From: Rodentolepis nana
Lineage: Eukaryota > Platyhelminthes > Cestoda > Cyclophyllidea > Hymenolepididae
Direction: 5' to 3'
DNA: 14,242 nucleotides
Assembly (NCBI GenBank): GCA_900617975.1
Contig: UZAE01001264.1
Location: 1 to 14,242, forward strand
Positions 1-8,457 of the stretch are shown in pieces. The notes beneath the pieces were generated by a model. It saw only the letters and a program-made list of their open reading frames with translations, did not search any database and was not told the DNA's origin. The stretch's first letter is position 1; every line of letters starts with the position of its first letter. The position numbers and the translations under genes were made by a program.

Positions 1-36
1 ATGGATGAACTAGAAAGTATAGGAGTCGATGCCAAG
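1..36 (+). other. Possible tail of a coding exon at the window edge
   Basis: Only frame 1 is open here. It reads 12 codons (MDELESIGVDAK) up to AAG|GTACCA, a mediocre 5' splice-site match; without splicing the frame runs to a TAA at 82-84. The acidic, ordinary-looking peptide could be an exon end, but 36 bases cannot prove it and the ATG at base 1 may be coincidence. Joined to the acceptor at 12739 in the same phase it would give only about 19 more codons before a stop, so the two are not obviously one gene. Confidence 0.15.
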
Positions 37-301
37 GTACCAAAGAGTCTTACACCTTTCCACTTTAAGACTAGAGTTGCATAATATATTTACTTTTCCA
101 AAATTCAAATTTTACAATTTCAGCCTTCGATTGCTACATGTACATGTCTAAAAGGTTCAGTGCTTATTCATCAGGAGGGGTTGATCTTGACGCTAAAATA
201 ACTTTTCAGCCAATTTTTGAAAAGACAAATGATTTTTATCATGCTCCATGCTAGAAGAAATTAAAAAAAATGTGCTTATAATTTTGTTAAAAACTTATAT
301 T

Positions 302-516
302 TATTTATTTCAAATGGCAGGCGTTTTGATAGATATCATTAGCCATTTAGCTGACTTCGGGCTTCACAGAGGGAAGGTTGATCAAAGTAGCAGAAAGTCG
401 AGGGGTGGGGAAGAGAAGAGCGATTCACAGATGTAAAAGAGACAGATAGACACAAAGGTAGAGAAAAAGGTAAGGTGAGTACAGCGAAAGGGGTCGAATA
501 TGACAACCAGGGGGGG
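302..516 (+). repeat. Dispersed repeat, copy 1 (purine-rich, ends in a G-run)
   Basis: This stretch aligns without gaps to 14028-14242 in the same orientation, at a constant offset of 13,726. Mismatches fall at 319, 323, 326, 330, 332, 333, 343 and 345, then only at 442, so 346-516 is 170/171 identical. The second half is strongly purine-rich, contains AAG|GTAAGG and AAG|GTGAGT (good splice-donor consensus) near 468-480, and enters ten Gs at 510-519. The repeat probably continues past 516, but copy 2 is cut there, so its right edge is unknown. I do not recognise the family. The small frame through it (248-436, ending ...EEKSDSQM) gives no domain. Confidence 0.9.
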
Positions 517-1270
517 GGGTCGTGGTAGTTTGAAGTGAGAAGTCAACTGCCAGTTAATAGACTTTTTTGTCGTATGAGTATACGTTGCCCAGGGTGCACC
601 ACGTGGAGGTAAGTCTATCGCACACCCATTTTGTTAAAAATATCCTCGAAGGTTCGAGCCATTGGTTTTGGATTGCAGCTTGGCTTCTAACTGGGACATT
701 TGCGCATGCTTGCTGTCGTGAATTAATAAGACCAATTCAGTATAGGAAATGCGCATTACTTCGGCCTCAATACGCTCACACTATCAATTGAAACAAAAAA
801 GCCGTAATAGCAGTATTTTCTTTAGAACTTCAAAAATACAAAATTCATCAAATCTGTTTTTAATTTGAAAGAGATGGATTACATATTCATCGAAATTGCT
901 AGATAAAGGAGCAAATGACTCCCCAGAATTCACACGCCCATTTTATCTAAAAAACATGCTTAGAACAGCCTCCTAGCGCATTTATTTGAGGCACTTATTT
1001 TTAGACTTAAATGATAATTAATTATTAAATATTAGTTTGAGCACTCACGTGGTCATTAATATACATCAATTCCACAAATGAGGCTTTATTAAACGTATTA
1101 GAAAGTCGGTATAATTTCAATGAATATTTACTAGCTCTGAAGTACAATTTTTCGTTTTAGACGATTTGTTTCTGCCCAATTTCTATGTAAGTGGGAAAAT
1201 CTTTAAGGAAGCCTCATTAAGGATATGAAATAATAAGGTATGGCTACCAAAGAGATAATTTTTCTAACAC
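517..1270. other. No gene seen; possible continuation of the repeat
   Basis: The first ~280 bases are a little richer in GC than the rest and hold a 74-codon run (567-791, first codon not ATG) with no recognisable domain. They may be the 3' part of the dispersed repeat, which cannot be tested because copy 2 is truncated. From about 800 to 1270 the DNA is AT-rich with TAATTA-type stretches and no supported feature. Confidence 0.5.
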
Positions 1271-1717
1271 CCGAATGCAATTCTAACAGCTGAAGAGTTG
1301 GAATTACGTATTCTAAAGGGTGCGGAAATATGCTCTATCAGAGTTCAAAAAGTTGAAATTAATTTAGCAACTGAAAAGCAGCCTCGTTCTCACAGCTGTT
1401 TTTGTTCGATTTTCGATAATTTAGCTAATAAAAGGGTCATTGTAGGCTCACATTCCCTTTTGTCAATTTCGGCGCTAGTAGTTACCCAAAGCCTTAAAGT
1501 AATCACTTGGCTAGCATTAGTGTTCCGAACTATCCAACACCGATTTTTAGACAAAGACCAAAATTTTGGGCGATTTAATCTACCTTTAGCAGACATATTT
1601 AACAAGCAGTGGTTAAGGTGGCATTTGCAGGCTGATGGTCGCCCTAATTTCTCAAGGCCAGTGGAAATCGAATGCAGCAGTCATGTAGGGCACGTGCTCT
1701 TACACTCCATTAGTTAG
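1271..1717 (+). other. Unidentified stop-free run, about 148 codons
   Basis: The frame is open from just after a TAA to the TAG at 1715-1717 and reads ...AILTAEELELRILKG... to ...GHVLLHSIS. There is no in-frame ATG near its start. A run this long is uncommon in AT-rich DNA but not beyond chance across both strands of 14 kb. A pyrimidine-poor AG (TTCTAACAG) at about 1289 could be an acceptor. I recognise no domain in this frame or the opposite strand, where an overlapping 71-codon run (1390-1605) is probably a shadow. It could be an exon, an eroded mobile element or chance. Confidence 0.2.
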
Positions 1718-2275
1718 AAGACAGCCTAAACAAAATGCACAAGAGTGAACATCAACGTTTAAATCATTGGTTCGCATATATTTCCATTCTGATGATGATT
1801 GGCTTGCTTAAAAAGGGCTTGCGAAGTCTATGTGACTCGACGAATAGCCCAAATTCGATTTGTTTCACATAAATTTCCCTGACCTTTTTGAGATGGTAAT
1901 GTAAGTATGCCTGAAAATTTCAACCTTTAGTGATCTGTTTGTTTGGTAACTTTTTCTAAACAAATAGAAGTAGATATTTGCAGAGAGACAGCTATCATGA
2001 ATCCCATGGAATGTGAAACCAGCTATCAGTGCTCATAATCCGATTAATTCTACCTGTTCAAGGCCTTAGGAGTCAATCCTTGTGTTCAGATCCATTTACC
2101 TCTATCTTGGGTGATTTAAACCTAGAGCAAGATCCATTTAAGAACATCTGAAAAAGGAGTGAATTCTGATCAAAACTCACGGTTCAAAAGGGGATTTGAC
2201 TCAAATCAAACACAAAACAGGTTCAACTTCGAAAGGTCATGAAACTGGCTTAATTGGGATGCATTTTACATCTAA
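1718..2275. other. No supported feature
   Basis: AT-rich sequence with stops in all frames. No RNA gene, repeat or splice-bounded exon could be supported. Confidence 0.5.
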
Positions 2276-2432
2276 CCAATAGAATATTGCCCAAAGAGAG
2301 ACCGGATTGGTTATCAAGGCGAGAAATTGCCAATCACATTAGAGCTGTTACTACTCTATGCCTGTGATTGGCTGAAACAGTTAATACGATAGGTATTCAT
2401 CCGAGCCGTCATTTCTGCATTTTGAGGATTGG
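2276..2432. promoter_or_regulatory. Cluster of five CCAAT boxes
   Basis: CCAAT or its complement ATTGG occurs at 2276-2280 (+), 2306-2310 (-), 2330-2334 (+), 2367-2371 (-) and 2428-2432 (-), five times in 157 bases where well under one is expected. CCAAT is the core of NF-Y sites, which often cluster in animal promoters. Two of the boxes form the arms of the inverted repeat at 2329-2372. No TATA box, initiator or adjacent first exon confirms a promoter, so this is a motif observation only. Confidence 0.3.
2329..2372. repeat. Perfect 10-bp inverted repeat, 24-base spacer
   Basis: GCCAATCACA at 2329-2338 and TGTGATTGGC at 2363-2372 are exact reverse complements. They could form a hairpin or be two opposed copies of one protein-binding site; the arms contain CCAAT. 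Confidence 0.75.
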
Positions 2433-4417
2433 CGAGTGGTATCGGGCTGTGAGTTTTATTCATTGAATTATCTACATTCAATTTTATTGAACTTTATTCC
2501 ATCTTCCCTATGAATCTAACCTCTATGGTCAAGTGTCCCGCTAATAATACAAAATGCTACTCCTATCTCTTGACACGAAATAATTTTCCTGTTTATTGCT
2601 GTTTTCCTCGACTAGTACTGTTTCCTTACAGAAGTATTAGAAACCTGAGATGCTTTACTTAGCCATACGAATTTTTGGAGTTTTAATCTACTCTAGACAA
2701 ATTTGATTTAAAATCCTTATTAACATGCTGGAGCATTCACTTTACATTGTGTTTTGTCTCGTTTTAAAGGTAAATTGCATGACTAATTTACTCCGAGTTA
2801 CTTTTTATTCTATTAGCCTTTTATGACAACAATGTCTAGCTTTTAGTCTCTTTGAGTTCTCCTTGAAAATGCTCATCGTTTGCACCAATGTCTAAAACTA
2901 ATAAGCTTACACCATCCGTTGGTTTAAAAAAATTTCAGCCGTAATTTAAGTAAAGGCGGGTGGAAGCATATTTTCTATCATATAATGCACGTAATAAATC
3001 CTAAGCTTGTACGATATTTAGGTCAACTTCTGATGTTCTTTAGTATTTTTCGCAATACTTAGCTATTCGATTTTGTACCTTTAAAAATTTTCGCTGGGTT
3101 ACTGCACTTTGTAAATCTAGTAAACTTTCTCTGCATCGTGTTCTGCGGTTAATTTTATTCACTGCAAAGTAGAATTAATGGTATCTACGTTCAAACGTAG
3201 ACATTTTCTTACAAAATTACTATTTTTTTAAAATCTTGTTCGTCCTTCTCCCCGGAATTTCCGCTTCAACTTTGGTTTACTTCTCTACTTGTTTTCTGTA
3301 GCAGTTCTCAACTATTTGCGTCATCACTAAATGCATTTAAAAGCAAATTTTTAATTTAAATTTTATTCAAACGCTAATTAAATAGAGAAAAGGCCTCGGA
3401 TTTATACGGTCTACTTGTAACTATTAATGGTTTCTGATTGAAAAGAATCTGCACTTGTATTTATATCAACCGATTAGTGACTTCTTTAAGGAAACATTTT
3501 TGCATGTCCGTGATGAATGGGTTACTTGACGTTAGGCCTACCATATATTTCTTAAAATATAGTAAGAGACTTTATGGAGACAGTTGGTGAAAAGGTTCAT
3601 AGTGGCCTTGTTTTAGTCCGTTTTCCTACCTACTTCCGATTAATTGGTAGCGTAATTGGGATTATTCCTCAAGGTCATTTCAGAGACTGTTCTCATCTTT
3701 AATGCAGGCCAGAGGAATGCCATAGCGAGACAACGCCACTGAAAAAATCCAACCAATTATAGTAATAGTCCATTGCATTAGCTACGCTTAATTTGAGCGT
3801 CCTGAAACCCTTCATAAAAGCTCACCTCCTGTTACTCTCCTCTTTGCTGAATGGATTTAGCCAATTTGCTGACCACATCAACGATGATTGTCGATCTTGT
3901 TGCCAAGATTGTCAGCAATTTCCACCATAATGGGAAGTAATCAATCCAATAACCATTTTAACGAAAAGTTTGTAATGGTCATGCAACGACGATGAAATCT
4001 CCATAAAATGCATTCTTTTAAGTGACTTGAATGTCGTCGAGGGTCTTCTGCTTTAATAAGATTGGTTGCGAATAGTTTTAGAGATTAAAGCACTTTATCC
4101 CTGCATCAAATCAGCTATTGGGAAGTATTAATGAGCCAATTCAACTGATTCATACTTCTTAAAATGATATTTCTCCTGTGATTTCTAGCTCAAAAAATTG
4201 CAAAACAGGATTGAATTTTACTTTATTTTTTTTGGACAAAATTTGGATGGAATTTGCCAACTTGATCTTTGAACGCACACTATGTTTGCATTTCGTTTAG
4301 GAGAAATGTGTTCCGAAAAATGAAAAAGTTAATTGAATTTATTAAAGCTATAGCTTCTACCAAAAGTGGATTTGTTTTTCAAAATATTTGAACTTAGTTG
4401 AGAAAAGTTTCTGAGTT
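2433..4417. other. Long featureless AT-rich stretch
   Basis: About 2 kb with no open run of note, no splice-bounded exon and no recognisable transposon motif on either strand. It is best read as intron or intergenic DNA. Confidence 0.5.
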
Positions 4418-4423
4418 TTTATT
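4418..4423 (-). terminator. Candidate poly(A) signal AATAAA
   Basis: AATAAA reads on the minus strand about 100 bases after the stop of the FGF-like ORF. Two ATTAAA variants lie nearer, at 4475-4480 and 4485-4490. Such hexamers are common in AT-rich DNA, so position is the only support. Confidence 0.3.
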
Positions 4424-4518
4424 TTTCTCATTGATTTGAATCTCATTTAAGCTTGTGACGTTTTTTTAGAATTTTTTAATAAGTTTTAATTGTTTGTTTA
4501 CTTATGTCAATATGAATT

Positions 4519-5061
4519 TTAAAGTCTGACATTTGTGATGAAGGTGCGTAAAAATTTTTCTAGCGCGTTACTCCCTCTTAGGCTTACTGATTTCGAATTA
4601 AATTTTCTTGTACTTTTAGTCGGCCTCGGTTTGCCGCCATTCGCCTTCAGAATTGAATATTTTTTCCTTCTAAAAGCACCTAAATAAGCATTCATTCTTC
4701 GTCTGTTTGGTGGGATTAAAAGATAGCACTGATTATAGTAGGCCTTTTGTTCCATACCTGACGCATCCATTTTGACCATTTTGCGACAGTCGCAAGTTAA
4801 ACACTGTTTTTCTACTGTCAGAGTTACCAACCCATAATTAGTCGTGATGAGTTTTCGCGTTCCTAGCATAATAATCAGATTCCCGTATTTATGTTTTACA
4901 TTAGCTCCCTTTATCCATAAAATTTTATTTAACCTCAATTTCCGAAGGCCTTGTAATTTATGGTCACAACATCTGGAGTTTTTGATAACTCTTTCGATTG
5001 AGCAATTAAGTGACAGTTTATCCACCGTTAATCCTCTGTGATCGATTTCAAGCCTCAGCAT
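4519..5061 (-). CDS. Candidate FGF-like (beta-trefoil growth factor) protein, single exon
   Basis: Seen: 180 codons from ATG (5061-5059) to TAA, within a 192-codon stop-free run reaching 5097. The ATG is chosen because a TGA precedes the run and a splice acceptor lies at 5115. The protein is rich in Lys/Arg. From the N terminus: RKLRL (residues 40-44), GLVTL (77-81), KMDASG (97-102), NQC with Cys112, NAY (124-126), KYSILKANGG (134-143), STR, then KSVSLR (157-162), and an 18-residue tail. Family knowledge: FGF cores run R-L-Y-C, G-V-V-S-I, Y-L-x-M-x-x-x-G, E-C-x-F, Y-N-T-Y, W-Y-V-A-L-x-x-x-G, then a basic loop and F-L-P-R. Residues 112-162 match FGF spacing without a gap. Oddities: extra cysteines (CLTCDC), roughly six extra residues after GLVTL, no signal peptide, and no introns where FGF genes usually have them. 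It may be a divergent FGF, a retrocopy, or a chance resemblance; identity is low. Confidence 0.45.
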   Translation of the reverse strand: MLRLEIDHRGLTVDKLSLNCSIERVIKNSRCCDHKLQGLRKLRLNKILWIKGANVKHKYGNLIIMLGTRKLITTNYGLVTLTVEKQCLTCDCRKMVKMDASGMEQKAYYNQCYLLIPPNRRRMNAYLGAFRRKKYSILKANGGKPRPTKSTRKFNSKSVSLRGSNALEKFLRTFITNVRL

Positions 5062-5114
5062 TTCAAGATTTTTGATAGGGGAAATATGTCCACACAATCA
5101 TCTCTAAGGCCGAC

Positions 5115-5147
5115 CTTGGTAAAAAAAAATGTTGGAAAAAAAATTGG
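5115..5147 (-). promoter_or_regulatory. Candidate 3' splice (or trans-splice) acceptor for the FGF-like ORF
   Basis: On the minus strand a run of T with a few C, then ACCAAG|GTC, forms a good pyrimidine tract and acceptor. It lies 53 bases before the ATG at 5061. All three frames between it and that ATG contain stops, so an exon starting here would carry a short 5' UTR. Spliced-leader addition is possible if the host uses it. Confidence 0.35.
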
Positions 5148-5427
5148 TTTATAAGCTGTTCGTTTTCAATTTCTGTTTTGCATGAGTGAACTCAACTTGC
5201 AGTGCTGTCTCTTCTCTCCTGTGTTAAGGAAAATAAGCTGATGAAATTGGTTCATGATCAATTTGCCATTTGCACAAATTGCAATTAGAAATGATCTCAC
5301 TCGTAAACACCCACCTTTCCTGATTGAATAATACCGACAAAAAATGAATTGTAGATAATGTGGACAGGCATGTTCTGCAATTCATGGGGAGAATGGTGTT
5401 TTTAACTATGGGAACGTGTGTTGCCCA
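5148..5427. other. No supported feature
   Basis: Spacer between the acceptor of the FGF-like ORF and the TTAA-flanked element. No signal-peptide exon for the minus-strand gene is visible here. Confidence 0.4.
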
Positions 5428-5640
5428 TTAATCCTTTAACGCCCGAATTACTTTTTTGAAAAATGCACTCATCCATACTCACGCGTGTCTCACAGTAGAC
5501 TGTTGACAACGTGATGAGTTCTAGTAGTGTCAGGTGAACATGTTTCCAACGCCAATAGCGCTTTCTGTTACCAGTCTATTACCAGTGGAGCTTAATTTTG
5601 AAAGAGAACCGTTCGGTCCTGCAGAGCGTTAAAGGGTTAC
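5428..5640. mobile_element. piggyBac-type MITE (non-autonomous DNA transposon), 205 bp
   Basis: TTAA (5428-5431) is followed by TCCTTTAACGCCCG; the right end, AGAGCGTTAAAGGG (5623-5636), is followed by TTAC. The ends are inverted copies matching at 11 of 14 positions, with a CCTTTAACGC core. Family knowledge: piggyBac superfamily elements duplicate TTAA on insertion and have short ends starting with CC. The flanks fit a TTAA duplication with one later point change on the right. The interior has no coding frame, as expected of a MITE. One copy cannot prove mobility. Confidence 0.6.
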
Positions 5641-5973
5641 ATAAATACTGTGCAAAGCGACTTAATAAAGATCAAATTAAGAAATCTTCTTTGTGATACT
5701 TCGGCGTCTCTTCAACCCCTGCCCTTATCGTTTTGTGGACTTTCCGTTAAACTTTTTCGACTGTTTCCTACAATTACTATTGAAAAAAACATAATTGCAT
5801 AATAACTGTGGGTAACACCAATTTTAGTAACAACGAAGTAACTTTTGTTCTCTACTTGAGCCGTAACACGAAAGTCTTCCCTTTCCTTCCCTCTAAAAAG
5901 ACAGTTAAGGTAGATCAAACGAGGGAGTAAAATAGGGGTATTTGGCTATTTAGAATTAATTGATAATGTTACG

Positions 5974-5993
5974 TATATATATATATATATATA
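5974..5993. repeat. (TA)10 microsatellite
   Basis: Twenty bases of uninterrupted TA dinucleotide, read directly. Confidence 0.95.
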
Positions 5994-6631
5994 CAGTTCC
6001 TTTAAAGTCTAAGTTATTTTAAAGTTAAAGAATTTCCGATATGGAATAGTGATGTCTCAATTTCCTGGATAATTTGTTCTCAAAACAAAGTGGCTTATCT
6101 TTCTTCAAAGATCTCGTCTCAGTGACTAATTGGCTTGAATATCTGTCGAGCTTTTGAATTTGCATTAAATAAGTTGTTAAATAATCTAGAAGAGACAGTC
6201 TATATTATTTGACTTAAAATCCAATCAATAGAAAACTCGTGTATGACTAATAAAATTCATTTTCGAATTTGTGACCCTGTTCGTGAAAACCGTCTCTGCT
6301 CTCTGCAATAGCCCATTAATTAGCCAAGTGAGTACATACATACTTTTATTCAAGCAACAGTCCCTACTCGAAAATTTGCGGTTCGAGTTCCGTATTTATT
6401 TTGGTAACGATTTACTGACGTATTTATTCGTTCATAAAGAGTAATTAATGCAAGGCAAGTATTAATTGAGATAAATGAATGAATGGCTACAGAAACATGT
6501 GCCTGAAAGTACGTCATTCGACTGATTGATACAATTGATACATTGCTCGTTTTCCAATATATTGAATTTAACTAGATACAATCCATCACATGGCCGCTGT
6601 GCTAGTCATTCTCACATAATTATTTCGAAAT

Positions 6632-6664
6632 GGGGTGAGGAGGTGGGTGGGGGGAGGTATGGGG
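6632..6664 (+). repeat. G-rich tract
   Basis: Runs of four, three, six and four Gs within 33 bases. It could form a quadruplex only if a nine-base first loop is tolerated, so it is a weaker candidate than 8942-8966. Confidence 0.5.
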
Positions 6665-7106
6665 CCTTTGGAATCACTTAATCTGATTTATTCGATTTTT
6701 TTGTCAACTGCTACCAGCACATTTCAACTCGTCGGGTTGGTTTATTTTGGCTTATATTTTCGGAAACTGATTTCAATATCACGTTTCTTAGCCTGGAAGG
6801 GGGCAATGAGAGGAAGTTATAGTCGACTACTTGACGTTTTTTTACGGGATCGTGATTATCATGATAATAAAGCGTTATAGTCTTTTAAAGCCTCCAATAA
6901 ACTCAAACACCGAAATCGGTAACAAACGCCATGCTAAGCAAAACTTTCCGTGTTCTTTGCACTATTTCCAATATCTGCTCATTGATCTAGGGTATTTTAA
7001 AAGTTTTATAAATTTGCAAATATCTACTCATAAAGTTACTGGAGAGGTCAAATTATAACCTTAGTTTTTTCTCATTTTGGGTGAAAATTTTATCCAACAC
7101 TTGCCA

Positions 7107-7736
7107 TTAATTTGCTCCATTAACTTTTGAAAGCTTGACTACCTGGAATTTTTTAGGGTATTTTTTCTGGGACTCTACGAAGAACTTGTAAGGGTTGAAT
7201 CCCTTGACATTAGAGCTTTGTGGATCGTTCTGGTTTAGGCCCCACGAAGATTTCTTTAGGACTGCGGTCCTATGTGGTGTCGTTGGATATATTAAAAGCA
7301 ATGTGCCAAGGATCTCTTCTGTAGTCCTCGATTTTGGGCGTCTACTAATCAATCTTCTTGGACATTTGATTGAGTATGATGTGGGTGGTGCATCGTCTCC
7401 TACAAAACTCTTGAAGCATGGCCTATGCTGGTTCATAAATTGAGAATATATGGCGAATTTAACACGACAACAGATATAAGAGACTATTGAAAAGTCTAAA
7501 AAAACCAAGTGTATGCGGGACAACGGGCAGGTTACCACTTCGTCTATTACTTTTGTTAGATTTTGTCCTCCTGTGTGAACATATTTATTGGTCGTTGACT
7601 TTCGCACCTTATATGTCTCAAATGATAGGCGTTGCGTTCCGTCTCCTATTTTCAGTCTTCCAATAGCAGTTTCCTCATCAGGAAATTTCGGGTTGTAGAT
7701 GAGAAAAGAAAGACAACGGGTTTGTCCAAATTTGGT
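7107..7736 (-). pseudogene. Ty3/Gypsy pol relic: RNase H-integrase linker and broken integrase
   Basis: A stop-free run of 209 codons with no ATG near its start. It opens with KFGQTRCLS and PDEETAI, matching the Gypsy linker after RNase H (FGQADALSRL..., P-x-E-E-T-x-I). PLSRIHLVFLDF corresponds to the integrase core start (P-W-S-R-I-H-x-D-F-A-G-P) with the first catalytic Asp replaced by Val. In a neighbouring frame HHTQSNVQED matches H-P-Q-S-N-G-Q-A-E-R, which carries the catalytic Glu. TTEEILGTLLLIYPTTPH follows as in Gypsy integrases, and in another frame SPKEIFVGPK fits S-P-A-E-x-F-x-G-R. First and last motifs are about 40 residues apart instead of about 85-90, so the middle, with the second catalytic Asp, appears deleted. 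Its length is probably chance persistence after deletion; it is not a working gene. Confidence 0.8.
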
Positions 7737-7934
7737 TCATTTCCGATATTCTGTATCGGAATCATAGCCAACATAGGGATGGTCAGCCAACGCAGAAGTC
7801 GCCTTACAATTCAAACTGGAACGCTCTTTTGGTTTCGAATATGGAGAAACAATTTTAGAATAGCTGTGATAGTTTGAAGTGCTAAGGGTGTAGCAATTTC
7901 TGGTACTTTTCAGAGTGTAAATAATACCCTGCAC
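7737..7934 (-). pseudogene. Ty3/Gypsy pol relic: C-terminal RNase H region
   Basis: GIIYTLKSTRNCYT matches the Gypsy A-I-I-F-A-L-K-K-F-x-x-Y-L segment, and YVGYDSDTEYRK matches the L-L-G-Y-D-F-x-I-E-Y-R-K end of RNase H. In a second frame (7772-7855) SVPV-stop-IVRRLLRWLT fits G-I-P-V-Y-x-x-x-R-L-Q-R-W. The same domain is therefore split over two frames by small indels. A TGA at 7737-7739 separates it from the linker block. Confidence 0.75.
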
Positions 7935-8080
7935 TTCTCAGCTGAAATAAGAGAGTGGGACTTACCGTAGACAGTTTTTCTGGAACTAATAAGGAAGTCC
8001 AGAGAGATACTCACATCAATACCATAGTTCAAAACATCTAAAGTCACTATAATTGGTAGATTCGGGTAGTAGTGACGAAA
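7910..8080 (-). pseudogene. Ty3/Gypsy pol relic: N-terminal RNase H
   Basis: This frame reads HYYPNLPIIVTLDVLNYG, closely following the Gypsy H-Y-x-P-x-L-P-I-x-V-x-x-D-A-S-N-Y-G motif with the first catalytic Asp kept and A-S replaced by V-L. KTVYGKSHSLISAEK then fits the segment K-x-V-x-x-x-S-R-S-L-T-x-A-E-K. It ends at a TGA at 7910-7912 and overlaps the next block in another frame, so a frameshift lies between them. Confidence 0.8.
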
Positions 8081-8091
8081 CCACCATCCCA

Positions 8092-8181
8092 GAAGTGAGC
8101 ACGTCCTTTAGCCATCACATTCCCACATTCTGGATCACAGTTCTTCCTTCTCGTATCTTTTCTCATTTGCACAGTTAGTGG
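8092..8181 (-). pseudogene. Ty3/Gypsy pol relic: RT thumb/connection region
   Basis: Part of a 65-codon open run (8047-8244). PLTVQMRKDTRRKNCDPEC followed by AKGRA matches the Gypsy pattern P-L-x-x-L-L-K-K-D-x-x-W-x-W-x-P-E-C-x-x-A-F-x-x-x-K. The upstream residues SFYIHPWVASA fit the preceding helix loosely. It sits directly before the RNase H block in the order expected for a Gypsy pol. Confidence 0.7.
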
Positions 8182-8311
8182 GGCTGATGCGACCCAGGGA
8201 TGGATGTAAAATGACAATGCCCTTAATTCGAAAAATTTCTGCAATTATTCGAAGCTTTTCTGAGCGCGTAGACGGCCATTTCCTTCAACGTTACACCCTA
8301 GGACCTTGATA

Positions 8312-8320
8312 GGGGGGGGG
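8312..8320 (+). repeat. Poly-G run (9 G)
   Basis: Nine consecutive Gs followed by AATA and T8. It interrupts the Gypsy relic in the part where the catalytic YxDD motif of reverse transcriptase should be but cannot be found. Confidence 0.9.
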
Positions 8321-8457
8321 AATATTTTTTTTCCCTTGAAAGCGGAAACCATGCTCCCGGATACGCCATAGTTCCTGCTGGTAGCGGATCTCAATGGTTA
8401 CGTCGTCTGTGCGTAGAAATACCAGACATGGCTCGTATGATAGTATCTATTATCTAT

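Larger units (their letters stand above)
5641..7106. other. No gene seen; microsatellite and G-rich tract inside
   Basis: AT-rich DNA holding (TA)10 at 5974-5993 and a G-rich stretch at 6632-6664. Short open runs at 5712-5918 (minus), 6635-6880 and 6831-7058 (plus) show no domain. A long terminal repeat of the Gypsy relic would be expected just below 7107, but I could not identify one. Confidence 0.45.

Noticed and set aside
645..670. tRNA or SINE internal promoter (GGTTCGAGCC resembles a B box)
   Set aside because: No A box or foldable tRNA lies at a suitable distance upstream. A similar GGTTCGAG at about 6380 also lacks a T-arm stem.
4844..5041. 65-codon plus-strand ORF
   Set aside because: Antisense shadow of the FGF-like ORF.
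7195..7443. 82-codon plus-strand ORF
   Set aside because: It lies opposite the Gypsy integrase relic, whose motifs read clearly on the minus strand, so this is a shadow.
7632..7877. 81-codon plus-strand ORF
   Set aside because: Antisense to the RNase H and linker blocks of the Gypsy relic, with no domain of its own.
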